Shown here: piece after piece, positions 34,542-42,451 of the stretch | How positions within the stretch are numbered: the stretch's first letter is position 1 | Layout: every line of letters starts with the position of its first letter | Source: an uncultured cyanobacterium | GTDB taxonomy: Bacteria > Cyanobacteriota > Cyanobacteriia > Cyanobacteriales > FACHB-T130 | Length of the DNA stretch: 42,451 nt | Assembly (NCBI GenBank): GCA_936920195.1 | Contig: CAKZHE010000064.1 | Span: forward strand, 1-42,451 | Direction: 5' to 3' | Notes under the pieces: generated by a model | Told to the model about the DNA's origin: nothing | The model's input: the letters and a program-made list of their open reading frames with translations, nothing else | Database searches by the model: none | Made by a program: the position numbers and the translations under genes

Positions 34542-34916
34542 TTATGCCGTGGCTAAGGTTTCCGCAAATTCTCGGTGTTTATGGCGGGAGTTTTCAATTT
34601 TTTTTGACTTGCTATCAATTTTTTCTGGTTCGGGAACAAAAAGCACCGGGGCGGGATCGCTTTCAACAACTGACAGGCGATCGCAAGGAATTGTATCAGA
34701 AATAATCGCGCTGGCCATCATCCCAGTATGAATTTCTAATTGCGCCTCTGGTAAGGCTTCAAATACTAAGCGTTGACCAGGAAAAACTACTCGCTCAAAG
34801 TACCAATTTGGAATATTGGTGATCCGAGCAATTTGCATCTGGCTGGTAGCATTGACATAGCAGCAAAGAATGCTGGTAGATTCGTTGGATGGTAGGGGAT
34901 CGAGGATTTGAGCCAT
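34542..34916 (-). CDS. DUF1830 family protein
   Basis: This is a 124-residue protein. Residues 16-83 match the cyanobacterial DUF1830 family: CCYVNATSQMQIARITNIPN, ERVVFPGQRLVFEA, and IHTGMMASAI with SDTIPCDRL. The family is small, soluble and of unknown function. The C-terminal 40 residues are charged (PEPEKIDSKSKKIENS) and likely disordered. It stands alone, 68 bases beyond the DUF4079 start on the same strand. Confidence 0.85.
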   Translation of the reverse strand: MAQILDPLPSNESTSILCCYVNATSQMQIARITNIPNWYFERVVFPGQRLVFEALPEAQLEIHTGMMASAIISDTIPCDRLSVVESDPAPVLFVPEPEKIDSKSKKIENSRHKHREFAETLATA

Positions 34917-35041
34917 AACTGCTAAGGAGCTTCAAGCCGCACTAGAGGACTACATATAAAACTTAACATCTCGCGATCCCCGCTGACTGTAAACTCGACT
35001 ACCAACTAAAGTTATTTTCAGAAATTAATTTTTGTTTAAAC

Positions 35042-35125
35042 GGAATAGGGCTTGGGGAATAGGCAATTGAAAGTTTCGATGGTTGTAAATATAGGGATAA
35101 ATCGATTCGGATTTTGCCCTATTCC
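35042..35125. repeat. Inverted GGAATAGGGC/GCCCTATTCC pair
   Basis: Perfect 10-bp arms at 35042-35051 and 35116-35125 are separated by 64 bases. The GGGAATAGG words are the complement of the CCTATTCCC words repeated at 42322-42451. It lies in the gap between DUF1830 and DUF760. Confidence 0.5.
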
Positions 35126-35132
35126 CTATGCC

Positions 35133-35471
35133 TTAAGAGTTGTGTTCCGAACTTTGGATTTGCAAAGATTTCTCAAAAGCCATTCTTTGTTCAGCGTTGT
35201 GGAGAAAGTAGCCGCTAATCATGGCAGAAGCTAACAATCTGCCCAGATTCTCCCGACTGGTACTGACACTAATGCCAAAATGTTCTGAAGGCAAATTTCC
35301 TAACAAGCCCACAATATTACGTTCCATAACCTGAAAAACTTCAGTTGAGGATGGTTTAGACAGTTGGGCGATGGTTTCTGGACTCATGGACTGGACATAT
35401 TGCCAGAGTAGGTTGCCACCTTCAGCATCGCTTTCAAAAAATTCTGAGACGCGATTTGATGAGTTGTTCAC
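35133..35471 (-). CDS. DUF760 family protein
   Basis: This is a 112-residue protein. LLWQYVQSMSPETIAQLSKP and MERNIVGLLGNLPSEHFGIS, with RENLGRLLASAMISGYFLHN, are the DUF760 pattern of cyanobacteria and chloroplasts. It is soluble and of unknown role. The start is GTG 35471, supported by GGGAGG 7 bases upstream. No ATG lies near the start. It is oriented with the sigma factor gene upstream, from which it is separated by a terminator. Confidence 0.85.
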   Translation of the reverse strand: MNNSSNRVSEFFESDAEGGNLLWQYVQSMSPETIAQLSKPSSTEVFQVMERNIVGLLGNLPSEHFGISVSTSRENLGRLLASAMISGYFLHNAEQRMAFEKSLQIQSSEHNS

Positions 35472-35636
35472 CTTATACCTCCCTATTTTCTACCCTTAGC
35501 TGCTCTCGGTTGGATTCTCAGAGAGCCACCGTCAGAGCAATGACTTTTGCTAGTTGACTGAGAAGCTCAATCCGAGAATTGTTAAAATCTGTATAACTAA
35601 TTTAACATTCTGTCTTTGGTAGTCCAGTGAAAAGAA

Positions 35637-35683
35637 CCGAACTCTCAAGGGGGGGATGCTCCTCCCATTCGCCGAGAGTCCGG
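35637..35683 (-). terminator. Terminator of the group 2 sigma factor gene
   Basis: On the minus strand the stem CCGGACTCTC/GAGAGTTCGG (one mismatch) holds an inner GGGAGGA-to-TCCCCCC stem. It is followed by TTCTTTT. It lies 20 bases after the sigma-gene stop at 35703. Confidence 0.75.
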
Positions 35684-35702
35684 TAGTCTAGTCCGGGGCG
35701 AA

Positions 35703-36659
35703 TTAACTAGCCAGATATTCCCGCATATCAGCTTTACGCTTGCGAAGTTTGGAAAGGGCTTCCCGTTCGATTTGTCGCACCCGTTCTCGGCTAATATTGA
35801 GGCGATCGCCTATTTTCGCCAGAGTTAAGGCTTGTCCATCTGCTAATCCGAACCGCAATGCCAGCACTTCCCGCTGTTGGGGGGTGAGTTCTGCCATCAA
35901 TTGTTCTAGATCCATTTGCAGGGAGGATTGAGCGGTAAACTCTTCGGGAGAAGTCCCGCTATCTTCCAAGAGATCTCCTAATTCGGTATCCTGATTATCT
36001 CCGACGCGCAAATCCAATGAAAGTGGCTGACGCGCCCTTTCTAAATATTCCCGCACTTGCTTGGTAGTTAGATCTAGTTCTTGGGCTAGTTCTCCTACGG
36101 TAGCGGCTCGCCCTAGTTCTTGGGCTAGTTGGCGCTGGGCTTTCTTAATTTTATTCAGTTTTTCGGTGATATGAATTGGTAAACGAATGGTACGACCTTT
36201 TTCGGCGATCGCGCGAGTAATTGCTTGCCGAATCCACCAATAGGCATAGGTGGAAAAGCGATAACCTTTGGAAGGGTCAAATTTTTCTACTCCCCGCTGC
36301 ATTCCAATTGTACCTTCTTGGATTAAGTCCAACAGGTCAACATTGCGCTTAATGTATTTCTTGGCGACGGACACCACTAGCCGCAGGTTAGCTTCTACCA
36401 TTTTGCGCTTCGCCATTTCCCCTTCGGCGATCGCTCGGTGCAAATCTTTTTCTTCGATGGCGGCTGCTTGCGCCCATTCGGAAATGGTTGGTTCGCTGCC
36501 TAGTTTGTCTATCAGAGCGTTTTTGACATCCTGCAATATGGTTAAGCGCTGTACCTGCTTGCCAAACAAAATTTCTTGTTCGTGGGTGAGCAAAGGCACT
36601 CGTCCGATTTCTCGCAGATAGGTACGAACTAGGTCTGTGGAGGTTTGAGCAGTTTTCAT
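35703..36659 (-). CDS. Group 2 sigma factor (SigB/SigD type)
   Basis: This is a 318-residue sigma-70 factor. Region 1.2 ([15 protein letters not shown]) starts the protein, without the long acidic N-terminus of SigA. Region 2 has [19 protein letters not shown]. Region 3 follows, then region 4 with [22 protein letters not shown]. The length of about 320 and the missing region 1.1 place it in group 2. Which of SigB, SigC, SigD or SigE it is cannot be settled here; it looks nearest the SigB/SigD type. Such factors redirect transcription under light, nutrient or heat stress. It has its own terminator. Confidence 0.92.
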   Translation of the reverse strand: MKTAQTSTDLVRTYLREIGRVPLLTHEQEILFGKQVQRLTILQDVKNALIDKLGSEPTISEWAQAAAIEEKDLHRAIAEGEMAKRKMVEANLRLVVSVAKKYIKRNVDLLDLIQEGTIGMQRGVEKFDPSKGYRFSTYAYWWIRQAITRAIAEKGRTIRLPIHITEKLNKIKKAQRQLAQELGRAATVGELAQELDLTTKQVREYLERARQPLSLDLRVGDNQDTELGDLLEDSGTSPEEFTAQSSLQMDLEQLMAELTPQQREVLALRFGLADGQALTLAKIGDRLNISRERVRQIEREALSKLRKRKADMREYLAS

Positions 36660-37263
36660 AGCGCTGATTCTTGAGTCAGGATGAGTTTTAGCCAGATTAC
36701 TTGGTTAGAAGTAACTGCGGATTTTACAAAACCGTTATCATAAAACTTCTTATATATTACCCACTTTTTGTTAATTTTTTTAACTTTTTTTTAATTTTAT
36801 CTCCATTCTCTTGCCTAAGTGCATCATTTAGTGCCTAAGCTTAGTTAGAGCTTGTTCTGAGCATACCCAGGAATTAATGGAAAAAGTGCATCCTGGACAA
36901 CAAAATCACAGAGTCTTTACAATTGGCGATGCTGCCGATCTAGTTATGGGGTATGGAGTGTAAGACCCCATCGGGTTAAATTCTAGCCATGAGAGCAATT
37001 AAAGCCAAGTTTTGGATCTTAACATAGATTCGCCACAAAGTTCTGCCATCAGGATAAGAAAAACCAATTGCCAATAGTGCGATCGCGAATGGGATGAGAT
37101 CGCGATCGCACCAAATTAGATTAGTCACAAGCGAGAATACAGATCGGAAAATTTTTTTACCTTACTGGGATCGTAAGGGTAGATTTTAGCTTCGTCCTCA
37201 CCCATCGGAGAGAGAGCAAGATTTCAACCGCGACTCAAACGTAGTCTTGAAGGAGAAAATCAG
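36660..37263. other. 604-bp gap upstream of the sigma factor and membrane-protein genes
   Basis: This stretch should contain the divergent promoters of the sigma factor (minus) and the membrane-protein pair (plus). The region 36740-36830 is very T-rich. Apart from the small ORF at 36877 and an 11-bp HIP1-based palindrome (TGCGATCGCGA/TCGCGATCGCA, 37078-37110) I see nothing. Confidence 0.6.
36877..36963 (+). CDS. Possible 28-residue ORF
   Basis: This starts MEKVHPGQQNHRVFTIGDAA and ends LVMGYGV. AGGA lies 4 bases before the ATG. It is protein-like and compact, but no family is recognised. It may be a relic or a real small peptide. Confidence 0.25.
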   Translation: MEKVHPGQQNHRVFTIGDAADLVMGYGV

Positions 37264-38070
37264 GTGCAACGTGCTTTAGCCGCTTATGCTTCATTGAAAG
37301 GTGCGATCCGAAAAATGAATTCTATATCATTCCACATTCCAGGGATATCACTGGGAATTGTGGCGGCAATGCTATTTTTAACCCTTTTAAGCTCGTGCGC
37401 GATTGCACCAAAATCCTTAAATTTCTTGAATTATCATGCTTTCGTAAATACAGCAGCAGTGGCGGCTCCTTATGGCTTACCTTTTTGGACATTAGTAATT
37501 GTCGAATCGGGCTTTCTTTATCGACTAGAGCAACTAAAACCTTTCAATGCCATATTTGCAGCATTTACAGCTAATGTATTTGCTTTAATTGCCGGAGTTT
37601 TTATATTATTCGTCTATAGATTTTTTTATTTGTTATTCTTCTCAAAATATGATTTTTTTATCTCCTTAATTCCTGCCGCTAATATATTTGCTGTTTGTTT
37701 CGGGTTGATGCTGAACAGTTTTTGTCAACGAACGGGTTATCTAGCCATTTTTAGAAATTGGAAGTTTCAGCCCCAAATTCCATTAATAGCTACAGCAATC
37801 TTTTGGGGATGGAGTATTTTAAATCTTTGGCTAGTACAAATAGTTGTCACTACACCAGATCGGCTATATGCGATCGCTGCTATCCCCGCTTGGATTGGCA
37901 CGGCTAGCATTATTCTCAACGGGTTTATTTTCAACCTAGTAGCAAAAGGTTGGATAGTCGCCGCTCAATTACCTCAGCACAACCCAACTTTAGCCGAAAC
38001 TGCGATCTCGATGAATGTTTGGTCATATCCTATCCTGGCTGTAGCAGTTTTCCTCGCCCCGCCATTTTAG
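37264..38070 (+). CDS. Polytopic membrane protein, tandem paralogue 1
   Basis: This is a 268-residue protein with about six transmembrane segments. Key blocks are LPFWTLVIVESGFLYRLEQL, NSFCQRTGYLAIFRNW, FWGWSILNLWLVQIVV, AIPAWIGTASIILNGFIFNL and VWSYPILAVAVFL. I do not know the family. GTG 37264 is preceded by AAGGAG at 37249-37254, which supports the long start; ATG 37315 is an alternative. The next gene begins 41 bases later and is a clear duplicate. Confidence 0.75.
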   Translation: MQRALAAYASLKGAIRKMNSISFHIPGISLGIVAAMLFLTLLSSCAIAPKSLNFLNYHAFVNTAAVAAPYGLPFWTLVIVESGFLYRLEQLKPFNAIFAAFTANVFALIAGVFILFVYRFFYLLFFSKYDFFISLIPAANIFAVCFGLMLNSFCQRTGYLAIFRNWKFQPQIPLIATAIFWGWSILNLWLVQIVVTTPDRLYAIAAIPAWIGTASIILNGFIFNLVAKGWIVAAQLPQHNPTLAETAISMNVWSYPILAVAVFLAPPF

Positions 38071-38111
38071 AAGTGGCAGCTTCACTCATTTCATTTGGAT
38101 GGAAAAATCAA

Positions 38112-38906
38112 ATGCAATTCATTTTCTCGCAAATTAAAAAAACTAACTTGGTTTACCTTGCAACCATATTGCTAGCTGTTTTAGTACCAATTTCAGTATT
38201 AGCTTGTAAGGAATCAAGTTCAAATTCTATCCCAACCCCAATATTCAACAATGCCTTGAATTTATGGCTCTATCCTATCTCGATCAATTGGCTGCTAGTT
38301 TTTTCCTTAAGTACCCTGCCTTTTTGGACTTTAGTTTTTGTGGAATCTCTATTTCTATATAAGCGAGAGCAAGTGCCATCCGTTGATGCACTGCTTACTG
38401 CAATTTACGCCAATACATTTGCTTTAATTTCCGGGGGAATTTGGACGGTGATATATCTGTTTGCAGACAAAGATCTTGGAAAATCAGTTATTTCTTCGGG
38501 ATTAATGAATGCCAGTGGAATAATTGCAGTTTGTTTTTGGTTAATGTTGCGGAATTTTTGCCAACAAACGGGTTGTTTAGTAATCTTGAGGAATTGGCAT
38601 TTTTATCAACATATTCCTTTAATTGCCGGAATAACCTTTTGGGGATGGAATATTCTGAATTTTTGGCTAGCCGGAATAGTAGTTTCTACCCCAACCGCCC
38701 AATATGCGATCGCCTCTATCCCCGCTTGGATTGGCACTGCTAGTATTATTCTCAACGGGTTTGTTTTCAACCTAGTGGCGAAAGGTTGGTTAGTTGCCTA
38801 TCGCTTGCCCAAACCAAATCCCACCTTAGCCGAAACTGTCATCTCCATGAGTGTTTGGTCCTATCCTATCCTGGCTGTGGCGGTTTTCCTCAAACCACCA
38901 TTTTAG
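38112..38906 (+). CDS. Polytopic membrane protein, tandem paralogue 2
   Basis: This is a 264-residue protein with the same layout as the previous gene. Blocks LPFWTLVFVESLFLYKREQV, NFCQQTGCLVILRNWHFYQH, FWGWNILNFWLAGIVV, SIPAWIGTASIILNGFVFNL and VWSYPILAVAVFLKPPF match closely, especially in the last 90 residues. The N-terminus (LVYLATILLAVLVPISVLAC) looks like a signal or first helix. ATG 38112 is chosen; the frame is open upstream to 37950 but overlaps the end of the first gene. Conserved Trp, Glu and Arg inside helices hint at transport or cofactor roles, but none can be assigned. Confidence 0.78.
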   Translation: MQFIFSQIKKTNLVYLATILLAVLVPISVLACKESSSNSIPTPIFNNALNLWLYPISINWLLVFSLSTLPFWTLVFVESLFLYKREQVPSVDALLTAIYANTFALISGGIWTVIYLFADKDLGKSVISSGLMNASGIIAVCFWLMLRNFCQQTGCLVILRNWHFYQHIPLIAGITFWGWNILNFWLAGIVVSTPTAQYAIASIPAWIGTASIILNGFVFNLVAKGWLVAYRLPKPNPTLAETVISMSVWSYPILAVAVFLKPPF

Positions 38907-38957
38907 AGAAAGGCGATCGCTCTTGAGTACAACTTTACCCGATCAACTTGTACAGCA

Positions 38958-39003
38958 AAAGTGGCTGATTTCATCCAATAATAAAGATAAAATCAACCAC
39001 TTT
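38958..39003. terminator. Bidirectional hairpin between convergent genes
   Basis: A 14-bp stem with one mismatch (AAAGTGGCTGATTT against AAATCAACCACTTT) has an 18-base AT-rich loop. It lies between the stop of the second membrane-protein gene and the stop of the protease gene (39053), so it may end transcription from both sides. Confidence 0.6.
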
Positions 39004-39052
39004 CATTTACAATCTGTCTTAGGATAAATCAAAGGTTGCCAAAAGCAATGGT

Positions 39053-41467
39053 CTAGGGCATTGGTCTAGAATTAGGCGGGTTCCCATAAATCCAAGCGCT
39101 AGGAACCCACAAGTTTCGTCCTTTAATCTTGAACCAACGAGCATCTGGTGTCCCTAACCACATATCAGTGCCGACTTCCCCATAAGCCCAAGCGTCAAAC
39201 TGGAGAGTTTTGCCATAAGGTTCATTAAACGGACTGCGATCGCTAAACTGACGACTGTAGCGCAGGTTAATCCCCTGTCTTGGTCCCACCCAACCATTAA
39301 AGTTAACCCAATTAATAGCTGGAGGCGGAGGATTTCCCATTGCCAGAGCATTGTAAACATTCAACCGTCCCCCGGTAAGGGTTGTGCTTCCCAGCGCTGC
39401 CACTCGATCGACACTATTTAATAACTTACTTTTTACTTGTGCCACCGACTGATTGGGATTTTGGGCAAACAACAGTGCTGCGGCTCCAGCCACATGAGGA
39501 GCCGCCATCGATGTACCACTAAGGAAGCCATAACGACTACCAGGAAGAGTGCTAAGGATATTCACCCCAGGAGCAGCTAAATCTACTGTATTGCGACCGT
39601 AGTTAGAAAAATTAGCCAAGCGGTCATTATGGTCAGTTGCCGCCACAGAAATCACATTGGGTAAATCGTAGTTGGCGGGGAATGAAGGCCGCCAATCATT
39701 ATTGTTAGCCGCATTGCCTGCTGCTGCCACAAACAGCACTCCTGCTGAATTCGCCCGACTAATAGCATCGTACATAGCTTGGGAATAGCCGCCGCCACCA
39801 AAACTGGCATTAATTACATCGGCTCCCATCCGAGTAGCATAGTCAACTGCTCTTACCCCATCCATCGTAAAGCCTGAACCATCTCTAGCTAGGAACTTTA
39901 AGGGCATGATGCTAACATTAGGGCTAACTCCAATCACCCCCAGAGAATTATTCCCCACTGCTCCAATTGTTCCGGCAACGTGGGTTCCATGTCCGTTGTC
40001 ATCCATGGGGTTGTTGTCGCGGTTGGCAAAGTCATAACCTACAATGTCATCAACAAACCCGTTACGGTCGTTATCAATGCCATCTCCAGCAATTTCTCTG
40101 ACATTGCGCCAGATATTAGCGGCTAAGTCCGGATGTCTGTAGTCCACTCCACTATCAATTACGGCCACTGTGACAGATCTGCTCCCAGACTGAATTCTCC
40201 AGGCTTCTGGGGCATCAATATCCGCATCAAAACGACCGCCTGTTTGACCAGTATTATTCAATCCCCAAAGTCGGCTATATAGGGGATCGGCAGATTCAAC
40301 TGATAATTTATAGTTCAGTTCTAGACTATCAATATTGGAGTCCTGGGCAAGATTGGCACGGATTTGCTGGAGGTCGGTATCAGGGGAAAACGTTAAAAGC
40401 TGCCACTCTCCTGATTCTTGGATTGATTCAGAGGCGATCGCTCCGTGGGATTGAATAATACTGTTAATGTCAGCATCAGGCTTAAATTTGACCAGAATTT
40501 CCCCAGGTTTGTATTCTTGCCCAGTTAGGGGGTCAACTGGTAGAGGTTCCCCAATCTCTGAGCAATCAGGAGGATAGTCAATGGGATCGGCTGGTGTAAT
40601 ATGAGCTAGTAACTCTCGTCCGGCATCGGTATCGCGCCAATCATGGGCGGGATCGATTAGATCGTCCATCAATGCCGCATTTCCAGTTGCACCCCGTACT
40701 TGAAAAATAATGTCGTTGTAGTCGCGGTCTGTACCTGTGTCTACCCGCAAGTCTTCCATCACAAAGGTACTGCCATCCCCGGTAACATCGGCAATTTGAC
40801 CAATGTGCAGACCATATTCTGGGTTAGCGCTTGCCATGGAAAACAGAGGCAGCTTGTCAGGATCGAGAATACCATTGGCAACTTGCTCAACTGTGCCATT
40901 GGGAATCAGCATCACTCCAAAGCGAGTTCCCGCAGTCATTTCAAAGGTTTTTACCCCTTGATATTCGCCATAGTTCCAGTCTTGTTCGCCTAAAGCAGCA
41001 GAGAATTTAGCCCCTTCGCTGGGGTCAGCAATCACCACATAGCCGTCTGGGGAGTTGCTTAAAGCTCTGGTAGCAGCGATTTGGATGAATTCAGGGGAGC
41101 CAGGTTGGGCATCAATCCCTTCTAGATTAAAAATGGCTAGTTCCCCTTGGTAGCCGCCACCATCGAATAGAAAGTCAATGCTGACTTCACCATTTGCCCC
41201 CACAGTAAAGTATCCCGATTCAAATTCCCAGTTGTTAGCATCAGGTACGGTTTCAGCGGCATCAAAGGCAAAATTTATGTTGTCATACCAGTTAACATCC
41301 AAGTCATCAATTACAGTGGGATCTGGTATTTCTATATCAACTAAACCGCTGGGGGTCAGGATTGGTTCGAGGATAAAGGCTTTTAAAGGCGAGGAAACGC
41401 AAGGAATTTGCCCTTGGAAACCTTTGGGTGCGGGACGCTTTTTGGTAAAGAAGTTCAATAGACTCAT
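39053..41467 (-). CDS. DUF4114-subtilisin-like serine protease
   Basis: This is an 804-residue protein. Residues about 50-260 form a DUF4114-type beta domain (acidic, FTVGANGEVSIDFLFDGGGY, RDYNDIIFQVRGA). About 310-370 is an inhibitor_I9-like propeptide (EILVKFKPDADINSI). The S8 domain has Asp438 in AVIDSGVDYRHPDL, His493 in HGTHVAG, Asn585 in AAAGNAA and Ser653 in GTSMAAPHVAG; the triad is complete. The C-terminal 80 residues (GWVGPRQGINLRYS, EVGTDMWLGTPDARWFKI) look like an SH3-like carbohydrate- or wall-binding domain. There is no signal peptide: it starts MSLLNFFTKKRPAPKG. ATG 41467 has AGGG 5 bases before it. It may leave by a type I secretion or similar route, or be activated by calcium. 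Confidence 0.9.
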   Translation of the reverse strand: MSLLNFFTKKRPAPKGFQGQIPCVSSPLKAFILEPILTPSGLVDIEIPDPTVIDDLDVNWYDNINFAFDAAETVPDANNWEFESGYFTVGANGEVSIDFLFDGGGYQGELAIFNLEGIDAQPGSPEFIQIAATRALSNSPDGYVVIADPSEGAKFSAALGEQDWNYGEYQGVKTFEMTAGTRFGVMLIPNGTVEQVANGILDPDKLPLFSMASANPEYGLHIGQIADVTGDGSTFVMEDLRVDTGTDRDYNDIIFQVRGATGNAALMDDLIDPAHDWRDTDAGRELLAHITPADPIDYPPDCSEIGEPLPVDPLTGQEYKPGEILVKFKPDADINSIIQSHGAIASESIQESGEWQLLTFSPDTDLQQIRANLAQDSNIDSLELNYKLSVESADPLYSRLWGLNNTGQTGGRFDADIDAPEAWRIQSGSRSVTVAVIDSGVDYRHPDLAANIWRNVREIAGDGIDNDRNGFVDDIVGYDFANRDNNPMDDNGHGTHVAGTIGAVGNNSLGVIGVSPNVSIMPLKFLARDGSGFTMDGVRAVDYATRMGADVINASFGGGGYSQAMYDAISRANSAGVLFVAAAGNAANNNDWRPSFPANYDLPNVISVAATDHNDRLANFSNYGRNTVDLAAPGVNILSTLPGSRYGFLSGTSMAAPHVAGAAALLFAQNPNQSVAQVKSKLLNSVDRVAALGSTTLTGGRLNVYNALAMGNPPPPAINWVNFNGWVGPRQGINLRYSRQFSDRSPFNEPYGKTLQFDAWAYGEVGTDMWLGTPDARWFKIKGRNLWVPSAWIYGNPPNSRPMP

Positions 41468-41671
41468 ATACACCCTAAGCTCTTGGCCTAGAAATTAAGA
41501 TATAAATATGATATCTTATATGTCATTTGCGTCAAGCGATATAAAAGCATTTTATTTAAATTTCAAAAACACCGTAGATTTACGGAAAAACCAGGGCGAT
41601 CGCTGTCCTAAAATAAAAGTTGATACCTGCCCAGGTTGCCAATCAACCGAGTAAATCTACTTATCCAGCCC

Positions 41672-42316
41672 ATGACTCAAACTGTTTGGATTGCTCGCCA
41701 CGGCAACCGCATCGACTTTGTTAACCCCAATTGGTTTGTGACTGCCGAGCGGCGTTACGATCCGCCCCTTTCTGAAGATGGTACAATCCAAGCACAGCAA
41801 TTAGGACAGCGCCTGAAATCAGAAAAAATCGTCCATATTTTCGCTTCCCCTTTTTTGCGAACAGTCCAAACCGCCAATCAAGTCGCAGAAGCCTTAGACT
41901 TACCCATTAAAGTGGAAGCAGGTTTAAGTGAATGGCTCAATCCCGAATGGATGACAGTTGCACCAGAAAAACTGACTTTGGCAGAGTTGCACCAGCAATT
42001 CCCCAGAATTGACCTCAACTATACATCCCGCATGATCGCCCAGTATCCTGAAAATGGCACCCAGGCATTGCAGAGATCTGGCAAAACTGCCAAACTTCTT
42101 GCCGATGAGTTTCCCACAGATATTTTGCTAGTTGGTCACGGACAATCAGTTTTAGGTGCAGTAATGGGATTGTCAGATGTTACCGTCGAGCCAAACATTC
42201 ATGTGGCGCTGTGTAGTTTATTTAAAATGGTACGACACCAAAAAAAATGGGTGATGGAACTAAATGGCGATACTTCCCATCTCAGCCAAACTGAACAAGT
42301 GACTCGATTTAATTAA
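41672..42316 (+). CDS. Histidine phosphatase family protein (phosphoglycerate mutase-like)
   Basis: This is a 214-residue cytosolic protein. The catalytic motif RHG is at residues 9-11 (WIARHGNR; His10), the second His in LLVGHGQSV. Family members are phosphoglycerate mutases or broad phosphatases such as SixA or CobC; the short length and GNRIDFVN start point to the phosphatase group. The conserved Arg of HIFASPFLRTVQTA contacts phosphate. ATG 41672 is preferred to a TTG at 41636. No ribosome site is evident. It is divergent from the protease gene across a 204-bp AT-rich gap. Confidence 0.88.
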   Translation: MTQTVWIARHGNRIDFVNPNWFVTAERRYDPPLSEDGTIQAQQLGQRLKSEKIVHIFASPFLRTVQTANQVAEALDLPIKVEAGLSEWLNPEWMTVAPEKLTLAELHQQFPRIDLNYTSRMIAQYPENGTQALQRSGKTAKLLADEFPTDILLVGHGQSVLGAVMGLSDVTVEPNIHVALCSLFKMVRHQKKWVMELNGDTSHLSQTEQVTRFN

Positions 42317-42321
42317 ATTCT

Positions 42322-42451
42322 CTATTCTCTCTTCCCTTTCTTCCCTATTCCCTTTCTTCCCTATTCCCTCTCTTCCCTCTCTTCCCTCTCTTCCCTGTTC
42401 CCTGTTCCCTATTCCCTGTTCCCTATTCCTATTCCCTCTCTTCCCTCTCTT
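42322..42451. repeat. Low-complexity TTCCCT/ATTCCC repeat tract
   Basis: From just after the phosphatase stop to the window end the sequence consists of irregular copies of 7-base words such as TTCCCTA, TTCCCTC and TTCCCTG. It resembles the short tandemly repeated (STRR-type, GGGAATA/CCTATTCCC) sequences of cyanobacteria. It is not coding, and probably continues beyond the window. Confidence 0.9.

Noticed and set aside
37950-38111. Upstream extension of the second membrane-protein gene
   Set aside because: It overlaps the coding end of the first gene; ATG 38112 aligns the start with the paralogue.
42322-42451. CRISPR array at the window end
   Set aside because: The words are 7 bases and irregular, with no spacers; it is a low-complexity tract.

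Overview
The window comes from a cyanobacterium, probably a filamentous one with a repeat-rich genome. The evidence is the dense scatter of the palindrome GCGATCGC (HIP1) together with cyanobacterial families: a one-helix high-light-inducible protein, a SigA-type and a group 2 sigma factor, a ThiO-ThiG fusion, a Ser/Thr kinase fused to GUN4, DUF1830, DUF760 and DUF4079 proteins, and many NACHT/WD40-type and DUF4160/DUF2442-type accessory genes. No rRNA, CRISPR array, intact tRNA or intact transposase gene was seen.

Layout. 1-7.1 kb is mostly housekeeping and regulatory: a sensor histidine kinase with a 40-residue upstream peptide, an hli gene with an HLR1-like promoter element and a strong terminator, sigA, a 1-kb gap with a damaged tRNA-Thr-like sequence, a Cof-type HAD phosphatase, a lipoprotein, a gamma-glutamylcyclotransferase-like gene and mobA. 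At 7.1-7.4 kb two broken genes (a TPR protein and glyoxalase I) abut tail-to-tail. 7.6-12.1 kb holds three co-directional exported proteins: a 719-residue protein with a DUF3289-like C-terminus, an M48 metalloprotease with TPRs, and a 278-residue secreted or anchored protein. These are followed on the opposite strand by a two-gene set of small proteins. 13-19.7 kb carries a PD-(D/E)XK-like protein, a secreted subtilisin-like protease, the DUF4160/DUF2442 pair, the STK-GUN4 kinase, a truncated GIY-YIG fusion and an addiction-module antitoxin whose toxin survives as only about six codons.

19.9-22.5 kb is acnB. 23.1-27.5 kb is a very large NLR-like protein (REase-like N-terminus, NACHT, 14 WD40 repeats), bracketed by MITE-like and related direct repeats. 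An orphan HicB-like gene follows. From 28.4 kb there are two paralogous peptidoglycan-binding proteins, ThiO-ThiG, small exported and membrane proteins, DUF1830, DUF760 and the group 2 sigma factor. 37.2-38.9 kb holds a tandem pair of paralogous membrane proteins. The window closes with a DUF4114-subtilisin protease, a histidine phosphatase and a TTCCC-rich low-complexity tract.

The best candidates for an undescribed system are the exported effector-like/M48 cluster (7.6-12.1 kb) and the NLR-like gene with its flanking repeats. Several loci show gene decay: the GloA/TPR chimera, the decapitated toxin, the tRNA remnant and the GIY-YIG fusion. All family assignments are from reading motifs and memory; no database search was run.
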